Shown here piece after piece: positions 1 to 12,100 of a stretch of 54,996 nucleotides of DNA. Each line of letters begins with the position of its first letter. Position 1 is the first letter of the stretch. Source of the DNA: Lingula anatina. Its lineage: Eukaryota > Brachiopoda > Lingulata > Lingulida > Lingulidae. The position numbers and the translations under genes are program-made. The stretch covers positions 211,677 through 266,672 of the forward strand of contig NW_019775656.1 of assembly GCF_001039355.2 (NCBI RefSeq), in the 5' to 3' direction. A model generated the notes under the pieces. The model was given only the letters and a program-made list of their open reading frames with translations, was not told where the DNA came from and did not search any database.

Positions 1-693
1 AGGTCAAAGGTCAAATCCAAGGGTATATTTGAAATCTACACATATGACTTTTGGAAAGCCGTCTATAGAAATTTTTCCCATAACTCCTTCCGTAGGGTAG
101 ATAATTAGCATTTAATTTTGCCATTTTTAGACAAGGGTGCATTGCAATGAGTGCCACACCCAGACCCCAATACCGACAAAGCCCAAATTTTACGTGGAAC
201 GAGTTGAGATTATAGGTGACCTAAATCCATAAGATGGGTACGGGGGCCCTTACCGTCTAGGAGGAGAAGCGGTAACGGTAGCCGTCCGGCGGAGCCGGCA
301 GAGCCAACGGAGCCGGCGGAGCCGGCGGAACGATCCGGACGGGACCGAAACCATGTGTACCGCCAGCGCTAACGCTGGTGGTACAATAATAATCTGAAAG
401 CCCTCAAGGCTTGAGAAATTTTGTTTTAACACGTATAATAATATAAAGTGAGGAAAACCTCCTCCCCCAAAAATAATAAAAATATTTTTGCGGCAAACAA
501 TTTATAACGCAAACTATGAATTTATCTTTGCGACACAATTTACAACATAAATCATGAAATAAAAATCACCAGTCAAAAGTACTAAGCTGCGACTATTATG
601 CACATCTGACTTTTGGTTATTCATTTTCATAGTTGTAAATATTTCACTATTAATTCCTAACCTATACCATATCACAGTAAAAGTAATACTCAC
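1..693 (-). other. ATG14 intron (partial) with GC-rich minisatellite and hairpin
   Basis: This follows the last visible ATG14 exon (donor at 693) and shows no recognisable coding exon. Most of it is AT-rich. Positions about 260-345 are an abrupt GC-rich island of imperfect 9-bp units (GGAGCCGGC), followed by an 11-bp-arm hairpin at 358-383. The short minus-strand open frame here is repeat translation, rich in Arg and Leu. Confidence 0.5.
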
Positions 694-3483
694 TCCACGC
701 ACAGTATGCCGAGTAGTCTCCATGGCCAGGCAATTTAGGGTCCACCACCTGATACTGTAACTCCCCTCCATTGTCAGTGTATATCCACTTCCCTCGTACA
801 TAAGCCGTCCTCCTGGCCTCTGCTAGTGCACTCACTGTACTCAACTGCATACTGTCTACCTCACTGCTGGCACGAAATTAAGCATTACAAAGGAATTGCA
901 TAAATAATTATATCTAATTTAAGGCACAACAAAAATGAGTGCCTGTGTAATCTATTTTTGTAATTCACAAGTTTAACTACTGTTCAGTAACATTCTTATA
1001 ATCAATTATTTTACAAATTATTTTTACGTGTAATTCAAACCAGCTAAAATTGTACCGAAAAATAACATTGGCATGTAAAAATATTAGTAGTTTAGCTTCA
1101 TACCTTTTTGGTTCTATCTCCTTGATGGAGAAGATGAAAGTTCCAAGTTCGTCAATCCTCTGTCTTCTTATTTTACTCAATTCATCTTCACTCTCTATTA
1201 AAAAACCCTCTCTTGTCTCCATTTTATTTTGGCCATCTTCCATGTATTTAAGTATTCTTTTGAGTTTTTCTTGTTGCTTCTTAACTTTAGAGTTTTTATA
1301 AGCATTGTTCTTTTTGATGGCTTTTAAGTTGTCTTGATCTGAAGAAAAAACATTTTAAAAAACTGCAAAATGTGATATTATGAAGACTTTTATGGTCTAT
1401 TCTGACAATGGTAAGAAATACTGATGCTTCTAGGATACAAAATAAAAGGTGTCCTCTTGTGGTAGAAAAATCATTGTGGTATTGTGGTAAAATCATTTGT
1501 TATTAAAGGAAGAGCTTCTTTTATTTAATAACTTTGAATTTACCACTTTTTTTTCTTTTTATCCCCTTCTTTCTAAAGGCATCATATGGTAATGGCTCCA
1601 TCATTTCAACCAGGAAAAATTATCAATTACATAATTTTGGAATCATCAAAAAAACATTTTTATGTAGCATTTTAGTGCTTTTACAGTAAAGAATATAATT
1701 TTAAGGTAGTTTGCTTTTCAATTGTGTCGCTACCATTCAAGTTGAAGTAATGCAATGTGACAGAAAGCTTTTTCACCTCTTGCTTCTTTGCTTTTGACTT
1801 CTTCAATAGCTTTCTGCAGTAAATTCAGCTTTTTGGTGTAGAGTTGTATCTCAGTTTTCTTGGTGAATAAAAGATAAAAAGAAAGTAAAATGCATGAAGT
1901 AGGGATTATTTCAAAACAAACAAGTTTTTCTTTAGTAGTATTGATATTATATAACTTGAACATGCCATGTTTACAACATGGAAACTGTATTATTTTTTGT
2001 CCAAAAATAGTAATAATACATAAATAATAATAAATAATAAATTCAATGGGTAAAGATGGCAAGGAACTTAGACAGAAGAAACAAGTTTCAACAACAAATC
2101 TTAGTTTTGCAGACAAGCTGAATAGCAAATGTGATCTTTACATACTGTAGGACACCCAGGAAAAACTATCAAAGACCAGGCAAAAATCTGTTTAACTGGA
2201 GTTAATTGCACTAATAATTCGCACTAAATGCTGCTGACAAATAAAAAAAGTCAATATATATGTTGATAAATATGTTGTATATAATACAAACAAATTCTCA
2301 TTGAATTAGAGAAATATTTAAGTAAGTAAAAAGTACATAAATTTAAGTAAAACCCTTATGCAATACTAGAAAAATTACTTTTCTAGGACTCACCTTAGCA
2401 TCGATGTCAAGATGCTTTTGCACAGCTGATTCTACCCTGAAAAAAATATTTAAATAAATCAATGTATATACAATTTTTGATTCCAAAAATTTTTGACAAG
2501 AAAATTATAAAATAGATTTGTACTACATATCAAATGCTTCTTAGGCAGAATGCCCTTCCTCACCTACTGTATCCCATTTACAAATCTGAAATTCTGTTTT
2601 TCTAAAATCAGTCATATAGTGATGTTGATCAATGTTTTCATTTTTAAATATATCAATTTTGCAATTTACTTAATTCTAATTTTGTTTAATGTATTTACAA
2701 GAAACTTCAAGCCTGCTGAAATATAATGAGAGCTGAGCTCACTACAGTGCTTTAATTGCAAAACTAATCTAATTGAATTCATAAATTGAATTATATGTAT
2801 GTACAAGTTTGGGGCATTCTGCACAAGTAACCATCAAGTAACATCTATTGCAGCATATACTGTATATTAATTAAACATGTCTGTCAAAGTTAAAATATTG
2901 GGGTAAAGTACGAAAACTGAAATGCAGAAACACCACCGCATGTTATGCAAAACGAAGCACGACAGAGGCTACATCATAACTTATGACTCAGCAATAACAT
3001 ACAACATGTGTTAAGATGTACCTTGCAAGAACTTTTGATCGTTCCTTCTTCAGCGCATGCCATTTTCTTAACTTCACTGAAAACCTAAAACAGTTAAAAT
3101 GAAACTTATTATTGCATTTTAATATAAATAAAATGCCTCATGTGTTTGAAAAAATATATATAAAGGAGGTAATGGTAAAATCAAGTTTTTCATGGAGCAT
3201 ACTATATAATATATCATATATAATGGTAGCCAGCAGTAGCTTATCATATACTCATATACAAGTGTAATCCTTACTTATCACGATTATCTGGATTTTCGCA
3301 TTTGGAATGTGCAAAGTTCCCGTCTCTCAGACAGCGTTGACAAGTAAATGGGCGTCTTGAATTTCTACATAGAGGACATCTTTCAACTGCAACACTGATC
3401 CCACCTTCTGTGTCTTCAAAAGAGGATGAAAGTTGAAAAATATTGGGTGCTATGCTGCTTCCTGTGCTACTGCTGGCTGCCAT
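694..3483 (-). CDS. ATG14: ATG14 (Barkor), autophagy-specific subunit of class III PI3-kinase complex I; 5' part only
   Basis: Six coding exons on the minus strand: 3483-3275, 3084-3022, 2436-2394, 1858-1777, 1338-1104, 863-694. They splice in frame at GT-AG sites to about 267 residues. Residues 36-51 form the Cys motif C-x2-C-x8-C-x2-C (CPLC...CQRC), with the same spacing as vertebrate ATG14, where it is needed for ER recruitment. A long charged coiled coil follows (about residues 70-230), the region known to bind Beclin 1 and VPS34. Exon 6 carries the conserved AEARR and GDYSAY motifs. ATG14 directs the VPS34-Beclin 1 complex to autophagosome initiation sites. The C-terminal half with the BATS membrane-curvature motif is absent and must lie left of position 1; I saw no further exon in 1-690. 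The start at 3483 is the first Met before the Cys motif; an upstream in-frame Met lies in probable promoter sequence. Confidence 0.93.
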
Positions 3484-3801
3484 TTGTTTGCGTGACGTCA
3501 GTTTTGTTTTGGGAAAATAGAACAGGTGCTTGGGGTTTTTCAGTAATTCATAGTGCTCATATGAATACGACACATTGAGTTTCATACTTGTAATGGACAT
3601 AAAGATATTTCATTATTTTTATTCAAAGGTAAATTGTATTTACTAAGTTATAAGAATAAATCCATCTTAATTATTCTCCGACTAATTTTGCTCCCTGTGC
3701 ATTTGAGCTCTTTTATTAAGGAGTATGGAAAGTAAAGAAGTAAACATGAATGATGGCGAAAAAAGAGAAACAGATTACAACTACTACTAGTAGTTTTAGA
3801 C
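3484..3801. promoter_or_regulatory. Bidirectional promoter between ATG14 and CGRRF1
   Basis: Only 318 bp separate the ATG14 start codon (minus, 3483) from the CGRRF1 start codon (plus, 3802), so both genes must share this interval for promoter and 5' UTR. A perfect 8-bp CRE palindrome (TGACGTCA) lies at 3493-3500, 10 bp from the ATG14 ATG. Shared regulation is inferred from the head-to-head arrangement; no start-site data are available. Confidence 0.65.
3493..3500. promoter_or_regulatory. CRE/ATF site TGACGTCA
   Basis: A perfect consensus cAMP-response-element palindrome inside the ATG14/CGRRF1 bidirectional promoter. CREB/ATF factors are known to bind this sequence; occupancy here is not shown. 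Confidence 0.5.
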
Positions 3802-6800
3802 ATGGCCAGTTTGTATGATCCGAGCATTCTGCTTTTAAACATGGAAGAAGACACATTTTCGCAATCTATGAATGCCGATCTGACATATACCGCTGTGGTG
3901 ACTGTGTTGGCCTGCACTGCTGTCATAGTCGTTTTGTTGTTTCGGTATGTCAATCTTTAGCACGAAAATTCATGCGTTAGCACACCTATAAACAATCTCT
4001 GATTTTTATAAGCTTTTACTTTCAACTTTTCTTAAAACGTGTCCAAATCAATGGTGAAGTGATTTCGACACAGGTTCAGTTCCCAAAGCAGTAGTTTGGC
4101 CAGTTCCGAAACAGGATGCAATATGAAAATCTGATACTGTACAATGTACGTACTGTGGGGACACTAGCTATAATTATCAATGCTCCCTTTTGTCAACATA
4201 ACACGTGACTTTATGTACAATGTAGAATATAGTGCATTCACGTTTCAGTTTGAATTTATCAATATAGTAATATATCAAGTCTGCACAACGTTCCCGTGCT
4301 TTTGATACGTTTCTTTACTGTTTTATAAATTGTCAGTTGATTATTTATCACAAAGACATTTACAAACACATTCCATAAAACTTGGATGTTCAAATACGTA
4401 TATGTTATTTATTTATTTATTTTTGAAATGACACATTCTATAAAAAACAAATTTTAGACATTCCTCTAATGAGGCAAAAGTTTGATTTATCTGAAAAAGA
4501 AAACATAAAACAAATGTAATGTTTCTTTCAGTCACCAGTTCCCAGACATTATGGAAGCAGGATCATCTAGCATATCAGACATATTTGTTGCTCCTGAACA
4601 GTCAATGATTGGGAACCATAATCCATTTGTTGTAGAACTAGAACATGTAGGCCAGCAAAATCATGACTGTAAGTCTGTTAGCTCCACACCCTCACATTTC
4701 AGGCATTTGTATTTAAACTATGTAGTGAACATGACTGTATTACTATTGGAATATCTTGATTTATTACATATTAAAATGTAAGGGAAAAGTTTTCTTAAAA
4801 GTATTATTTTGTTAAAGAGAAATAGAATTTAACTTAAAAAGTAATAATGAGTAATTAAGATTTGATTATATTGGAAGACAAAAAGAAAATGATTTCTTTT
4901 TCTTTTTATTTCCAGATTTTGTGGAGTTGAAGTTTAACTGCACTCTGAATTGTTCAGTAAAGGGTTATTGGGGAATGAATATCAAACAGTTATTTGATTT
5001 GCTGTACAAAATGGATGGGAGACAGTTTATTCAGAAGATGCATTCTCAGGATGCAGCTTTCACAAGCAGCTGTATAGAATCTTGTCATGTAAAGCAGTAT
5101 CCTTTTAAACACTTCTGAAAATGTTAAAAACCTGGTTGATTTTTAAATTATGCTTTTAAGCAAAAAGGCCTCAGAAGATAAAAATTAGATTTGAGCTTAA
5201 ACAATGAAGGACCTAGTTCATGCTGACAGGCATTTCACCTTCGTCATGGATCCAACAGTGTAGAGGAGTTTTTATAATGAAAATTATATTCCTTATTAAC
5301 TGTGCAGTATCTCTCAAGATGAAAGGGGCAACATGGACGAGACAATAACTTTTACATCTACATCAAGTGTGTTGGAAGAGAAGCTTGGAGAATCTCCAAG
5401 GTCACTTTATCCACTGGTCATCATCACTGTCATAGACCCAGACAACTTGCACATATTAGACAGTGAGGACCAGAATCAGATTGTAAGTGAGATTTTTTTC
5501 AATTTTTATGAATCCGTCATTATTCTGTTTTTACAGTTATGGCCTTACGGTATTGGTACTTGTGTTATTGAAGAAGGTATACATAGTCTAGTAATTCATA
5601 GGATTGAATAGTTACATTTGTAAGTGATTTTCTGGAGTTGTTCAAGTGTATTTTAAGCTGAACTTCCTTTGTTACGATTTATAAACTTAAAAAAAATGAA
5701 ATAGCATCAGCGAAGATGGTTATATATAAATGTTAATTTGTTTATTTTTAAGATTGGATTGGTGACCATTGTTCACATCCAGGATAGATTTTGTGAAAAT
5801 CCTTCACATATCATGGCACAGTACATCAAGGCTGCCTCTGGACATATTTTTCCCTTAAAGGTATGCTATGCTCCATGATAATCATTACTGAAACACAACC
5901 TAACCAAACATTTGTAGGTAGCCTATTCCAACCAAGGGCTTAAATGGTCAAAAATAGGAAATGCTTTTATTTTTCATTTTATTGATGACAAGCATGAGTT
6001 ATTGACAGAATATTTTCATACGAGCATTTATATATAATTATCTTTTAAAGATAATGGTTCTTTAAAAAGATGAACAAATATTAAGGTAAAACAATGAAAA
6101 ATAATCAATTTTCTGAAAGGTAATAAATAACTGCTTTGCATCATATCTGTGCCAAGTTTACCAACTAATGGATGTTTAGTGTTTTTTTTTTTTAAATAAA
6201 GTTGATATTGTTTTTACACATTATGATGGCATATAGTATCTTGTGGATACCCATGCATCAAAGTTCACCTGTGTGGGAGGTTTGTACTGTAACAAAGAGG
6301 ATGGCCTGGTTTGCCATCAGTTTTTTTTCTGACTAATACAGGTGAAGAATCACTGAATGATGGATAAGGTCTCTTGTGGCAGGATGTGGGTGGATGTTAT
6401 GCCCAATAACTTGTGAAGTCTTAATTTAAAAATCACATTTGGATATATGAACATGCTTACTTGCTAATGGACATTCTGTGTCAGGCCCGTAGCCAGGGGG
6501 GGTTCGGGGGGTTCGAAAGAACCCCCCTTTTGCAGGAATAGGTCCCCTCTGGGTGAAGTTTAATTAAGGTACATGAAAGTTTCATGGTAAAAGGTCCACT
6601 TTTTCAGAAAAAGAACCCCCCTTTTGAAATTTCTGGCTACGGGCCTGTGTGTTGACATGTACATTAGCTGGTGACAATAAGTAAATATATAATTTGTCTG
6701 AAACTAAGGTGGTTGTCCTGAAATGAATTCAGTTATTTTGTTTTTCTAACTGAAAGGAGTTTTGCACATGTTATGAGTCAGCTAAGTATTAGCCAGTTTA

Positions 6801-7307
6801 AACAATATCTGCACATCATGACCTCAAATTGCCTTACATTGCCAGCCGTTTTGATCTGCCGAAGTATTAACTGTAGATAATTTATTGTATTGATTTTCTT
6901 TCCATTTGTCTTGTTTTCAGTCTCTCTTCATGGCAAAACAGAGTGAAAGGCAACATTCTCAATCAAACACAACAGATGCTCCACTCAGTGAGACTACGTC
7001 TACTTCAGTGGAGGGTAGGGACTCAAATTATGACGATGAGGATGTGGATTCAAAAAATGATTGCACCGTGTGTCAGAATGCACCAATCAGTAGAGTTCTT
7101 TTGCCTTGTCGCCATGCTTGTTTGTGTGGCGAGTGCCTCAGACTAATAAGGAGATGTCCAATGTGTAGAGGCTACATAGACCGTTATTTTATAATTGACA
7201 GTGATGGTATTGGAAATGAACAAGATTTTCATGATGATTTCGAGGAGAATGGCACATGGTGGGAAAGAATGAACAACAAATTGAACAGATGGCTAGGCTT
7301 TTCATAA
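3802..7307 (+). CDS. CGRRF1: CGRRF1, cell growth regulator with RING finger domain 1 (E3 ubiquitin ligase)
   Basis: Six exons: 3802-3944, 4532-4668, 4916-5096, 5308-5482, 5753-5860, 6921-7307. The total is 1131 nt, giving 376 residues, slightly longer than the human protein (332). Exon 1 encodes an N-terminal transmembrane helix (about residues 29-47), as in vertebrate CGRRF1. The middle region has the family YWG motif and a YPLV strand. The C-terminal RING (residues 296-330) has C296, C299, C311, H313, C317, C320, C327 and C330 in the order and spacing of the vertebrate protein (C-x2-C, LPCRH, C-x2-C, CPMC). Vertebrate CGRRF1 is an ER-associated ubiquitin ligase. An acidic linker (about 280-295) precedes the RING. 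The weakest splice call is the exon 3 donor at 5096, chosen because the alternative at 5090 reads into a stop. Exon 6 is followed by AATAAA signals. Confidence 0.93.
6482..6647. mobile_element. 166-bp MITE-like element with perfect 14-bp terminal inverted repeats
   Basis: Lies in CGRRF1 intron 5. The left end CAGGCCCGTAGCCA (6482-6495) is the exact reverse complement of the right end (6634-6647). The interior has G and C runs and no coding capacity. A diverged relative is at 20281-20461. Confidence 0.7.
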
Positions 7308-7512
7308 ACTGATTAAGGGACATTGATGCACAGTAGTTGTAAAACTTTTTTATCCTGGCTTATATGTGAGTTTTTACTGTTGGAGATATTGTTTCATGAG
7401 AAAAGTTGTGGGAGTTGTTATATAGTCATTTACACAAGAGCTTCCTTGGGGTCAAAAAGCAAAATTGCCTGACATCTTTTGTCTTCACAGTTACTGAGTA
7501 TTTTTATGTTAA

Positions 7513-7581
7513 AATAAAATCAAAACAAAAAGAAATCAGTTGTTGTATATAATAGCATTTTAATGAACCTTTGTGAATAAA
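7513..7581 (+). terminator. Polyadenylation signals for CGRRF1
   Basis: AATAAA hexamers occur at 7513-7518 and 7576-7581, about 205-270 bp after the CGRRF1 stop, giving a plausible 3' end. Which one is used cannot be told. Confidence 0.5.
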
Positions 7582-8630
7582 ATTCATACAATACACACCA
7601 TGAAATACAACTACTAAGAGGAGCATCAACATATCCTACATTACAAGGCTTCTCCAGGGGTAAATTTCTAATGAAAACATTATACCTGGCATTGTTTTTC
7701 TTTGCACTAATTTTAATATAGGATTAGATATATAAACTCCAAATGCAAATGAAGTTAATGGCATATGTATAATGGCTAGTGACTGTTGACTAAAGGTCAA
7801 ATGTTGGGAACTAGGCATTTGCTTTTGGCATTAAACTATAACACAAGGAATTGGGCATCATAACCTAAGTGTTATAACTTAAAGGTTTCCTGGTTCAAAG
7901 AACTCAATTGAAACAATAAAACATAATTATTAATGAACACTCCATTCCATTGTTCTTTAAAATAAAAAAGGCTTAGAATATTTTTGTAATTCAAATCAAA
8001 AGCATACACTAATACTTTTTTTTTTCAAAAATAAAATAGAAATGATAATTATATGTAGTTAATTAAACAAGGAATGCATGGGACAAGCTAAGACAAAGCT
8101 TGAGTAAGTAGTGCAAAAATAATAACTTGCAATGTATATCATATCCGTATATTCATTATTTGTACATACACATATACATATATTTATTTATATATAAACA
8201 CAGTTCGCTCTACCACATTCACACATATAAAAATCTCCCATCAACAAATTTTGTTTTGTTATAACTGGACGGAATAACAAATAATTCTGACTTCAGTTCT
8301 TGCATGACATCTCTTTGGTTATCCCAAATAACAAAAGAGAAGCCAAATGTTCATTTCCAATACTGTGGCACATAGTGTAGCAGACTTAAAAACTCAGTAA
8401 GGCATATCTAAGTAAAATGCAATAATAACGAATGTCCTTCTGAAAACTGGACATGCTACAACAGTGCAACAGGCAATGCATGCCACAATAATTATAGTAA
8501 AACTATAATAATGATAAAATTGAGCAATCAATATTTACTGTAAATAATTGTTCACACATTCACATGGACAAGCAGTTCTGTTATAAAGATATGTATGAAT
8601 ATCACAATGAAAGAATGTTGACATAACTAT

Positions 8631-8850
8631 TAAAGCCCCCTTTACACTGGACGGCGTCCTTTCTGCATCCCTTAGTACGGCCCGATTTGAGAGTAAAAAA
8701 ATAATACTTCACGTGTTGACAACTGGCCGATCATTGAGCTTTCATGCTGCAACCAAAGCAATGCTTGTGCCTCCTACGACCACAGCAATGCCAGTTTTAT
8801 GGTCCCACAAAGGACGCAGCAAGGTCACTGTGCAGTGTAAAAGGGGTTTA
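8631..8850. mobile_element. About 220-bp nonautonomous DNA transposon with TAAA(G/C)CCC...ACACTG ends
   Basis: The left end TAAAGCCCCCTTTACACTG and the right end, read on the minus strand as TAAACCCCTTTTACACTG, form an imperfect terminal inverted repeat of about 18 bp. The interior is more GC-rich than the flanks and has no open frame. The family resembles the widespread hAT/MITE type with CCCCTTTACAC ends; a target-site duplication was not clear. Confidence 0.6.
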
Positions 8851-9138
8851 AGACTTAGGCATGTTTGACAAAAGTCCTGAAAGCAAAGGTGTGGACGGCA
8901 TCAGTTTTAAGTACAGTATTGCCCCTTCCTAAGGACAGGGAAAAGCCCTGAAACCAGTACATCCTTGTAGCCTTCTCCAGCAAACAGTATCAGAGACGAG
9001 ACTAATTCCGTGAGATCTCTATGCATATTATGCAATCTTTTTCTCTGCAATTCAAGATATTTGCTTCTCTTTCAAACAAAACACCATATCACATCATGGA
9101 GCCAACACCACCTAAACAGGCTTCAGGCTACAAATAAA

Positions 9139-12100
9139 TCACTGTTGCTGATTCTGGATCATATCCTGTAGAGTCTGCATGTGCCTGGGTGCTAGATGAC
9201 TGCTAGCCTGATCCAGTAAGCTTTGTCCCATCTGCTGGTACAGACTGGAGACCAGGCGTGCTGTGGCGGTTTGTGTATTGCCTGTCCCACCCTGTACAGA
9301 GCCACTGCTGGCCTGGGCACCAAGAAGGTGCCATAATAGTGGCAGAACATGGAGCATCACTGGTTTCTGCTTGCGTGGATATACTTTGGTGACCAAGTCT
9401 GCATATAAAAAAATAGAAATTTAAACTTTTAAACATTTTTATACATTATTAATTATATGACTCACAAAAATTCCATAATAGAATGCAATAAGACACCAAA
9501 TTGAAGATGATAGTCTAAGAAGCTTAACAGTACAACTTGGCATTAAAAATTCTTCATATGTCATTTCTTCTTTGTAAATACATTCTGTGGAAACACATTT
9601 GATTATACTGCTTGATTATGTAATATCAATATGTTAAAAAATATTTCACATAGACTTTCAAACTTTTCATCACTTACATGCCACTTTCTCTATCATGTCT
9701 GGCTTCACTCTCACATTGCCAGCTTGGGCTTGGTTTGCAAATGGCTGGAGAAGAATAGCTTCATCTAAAAGAAAAATGATGCCAATCAGCATTCGAGTCG
9801 TCTATTAATGATGTTCTACTACACAAAAAAATAATTAAATCAATAACAATACAGTCTTTTAATATGCAAATGAACTGCTTTTAAATATTAAGTGAAAATT
9901 GCAATATGATATGACAACATCATAAAATTCAATCATATGTGGTTTTATCTGCTCTGAATATTACCTTTTTTTAATTTCTACCAAGCACTTCTAAATTAGA
10001 CCGAAAGAGACAAACATACCTAGATGTTCCATAAAGCAATCCAATATATCCATTGCAGTGCTATAGATATCTTTGTTCTTGGAAGATAGATTGTTGGACA
10101 CTGTTTGGATTACCATATTGATACAGGAGCCCATATAATCCTTAAGGAGGGGTGTGATCTGAAGCAACACTTGTAATGCAAACAGGTTCACTTTACTGTT
10201 GGAGTCATTCAGTCTTGAAACAAATTTATCAAAAATCTGAAATGGAAATACGACAAAAAATTATGGTGGTTAAGTCTTTGGAAATAGAACAATGCATTAT
10301 TTGGAGGCTTTCAGTCATCTGATCTAAATAAAAAATGTTTTGATTTCAAGTTATCTTTTGATTAAAGTTTTTTACTCATGAGAAAACTAGTAATGGATGC
10401 TGCTTTAACATTATAGTTGTATATCCTATTTTTTTAATAATATATAACACATCTCAATGTTACTATGATAGACACCAGAAGTTATTAATCCTACAGCATA
10501 ATCTAAAACTTAACTAATATCCATGCTTACTTTTGTGATATTTGCCCCTACAACTTCTGGGTTTTGCTCACACATTTCTGTCAGCCTTGTCAGCCCTTCG
10601 TGCCTCTGCTTCCAGTCGCTAGCTCCCAGCATATTGTTCATCTCTTTTATCTCTTCCTGAGTCTGTTCATCCATGTGTACCCTGTGACCTCGCTTTTTGC
10701 TCGAGGAACTGGACGGTAGGGAGGGAGAACCTTGGGAGCCATCAACCATACTACTGTAACAAGAAAAGGCAAAATGAAGATTTAAAATTGGGAGTATCAT
10801 ATTAGAATGGACTGTACACTTTGTCAGTCTAACACCAATCAGATAGAGAGTAATGCTTACAAAGAGTGTGTTCACATGGAATTTGTTAACCCCTAAGAAG
10901 ATGCACCCTTAAAATAACAATGACTTTAAACAGAATAAACTTTGTTTTTTTCCTTGACAAATCAACTTTACCTTCCAGCAGAATTTCCACGTGACCTTGA
11001 CCCTTGACCTGACCTCCTGGATCGAGCTGTAGGGGTGTCACTTGGATCATCACCAGGGCCCTAAAATATTGTTTAAAAATATATATATAGCAACAGAGAA
11101 ACATTGAGATATCAAATTAAAAACAATGATATAAATTTCATTAACCTTTATTTTAAAACTCCCCGAAATTGATGTAATGACCTTTACCTTCTGTCTCACG
11201 TTGTCAACAACCTCCTGTATATTTCTCAGTGTATTCTGTGGAAGATATTTGGTGAGACACTTGTCAAAGTCCTGGTGGGACATCAGCATGTAGAGGATCT
11301 TGCGGGCATTGTACCTAGAATTGTAAAGAAATAATTAGGCTTTGAACAGCTGGTAAATAATAGCAAGAGAAAAATGAAAAATATGTTAAAATGATGAAAC
11401 TACTGTTCAGCCTGGATGACCATACCAATTCACTCTTAAGAAAAATGTTCTTAAAAGTCTCTGCATGTGCAAATTTGCAAGTCTTAAAATGATTTTTACC
11501 TCGTCTCTGGAGAGCCATCAGTGGCAAACTGGGCCAGCAATGGCAATACTCTGTCTGTGGTATCTTTAACCCCACTGAGAATTCTGCCAGGTCCCATACG
11601 CTCAACTAAACCCACTAAAAGCTGGGAGGTGATTCTTCTTACAGTTGCATTCTTGTGTCTGAAAGTTATTTTATTTCAATCACCACTATAATTAATAAAC
11701 AAGTAGATATTCCTGCTCCATATTTACATGAACCATTAAATGATTCTAAATTTAGTAACGTTGCTTAACATTCACTGAGTGAAAGATTTATGAAACAGTG
11801 CTTTAGCCCTACGCTGCAACCATTTCCAGATCAATGTTTATATTTCCCATCCCTTATTTCTAATTTTAAATTATTCAACATAACAACAGTGTTCATAAAT
11901 ACTAAATAAGGCAGAAGTTCATTTTGGGGCATTGGTATGATTAAATCGTCCATCATGAGTTATTGAGAACCAAAGCAGATCTTAAATAATCTAGATAACA
12001 TGAAATTAAGATATGTAAACAATAAATATCTGTCTACTTACTGTCCACCTCCCTGAATGATAGCTACTAATGCCCTCTGTGGAGTAACCTCAGCAATCAT

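Larger units (their letters stand above)
7308..9138. other. Convergent intergenic region / 3' UTRs of CGRRF1 and TOGARAM1
   Basis: The two genes end tail to tail here. The stretch is AT-rich and holds the CGRRF1 poly(A) signals and one inverted-repeat element (8631-8850). No further coding sequence was recognised. Confidence 0.6.

Noticed and set aside
250-432. Minus-strand 60-codon frame as a further ATG14 exon
   Set aside because: It is a translation of the GC-rich 9-bp repeat and has nothing like the expected ATG14 continuation.
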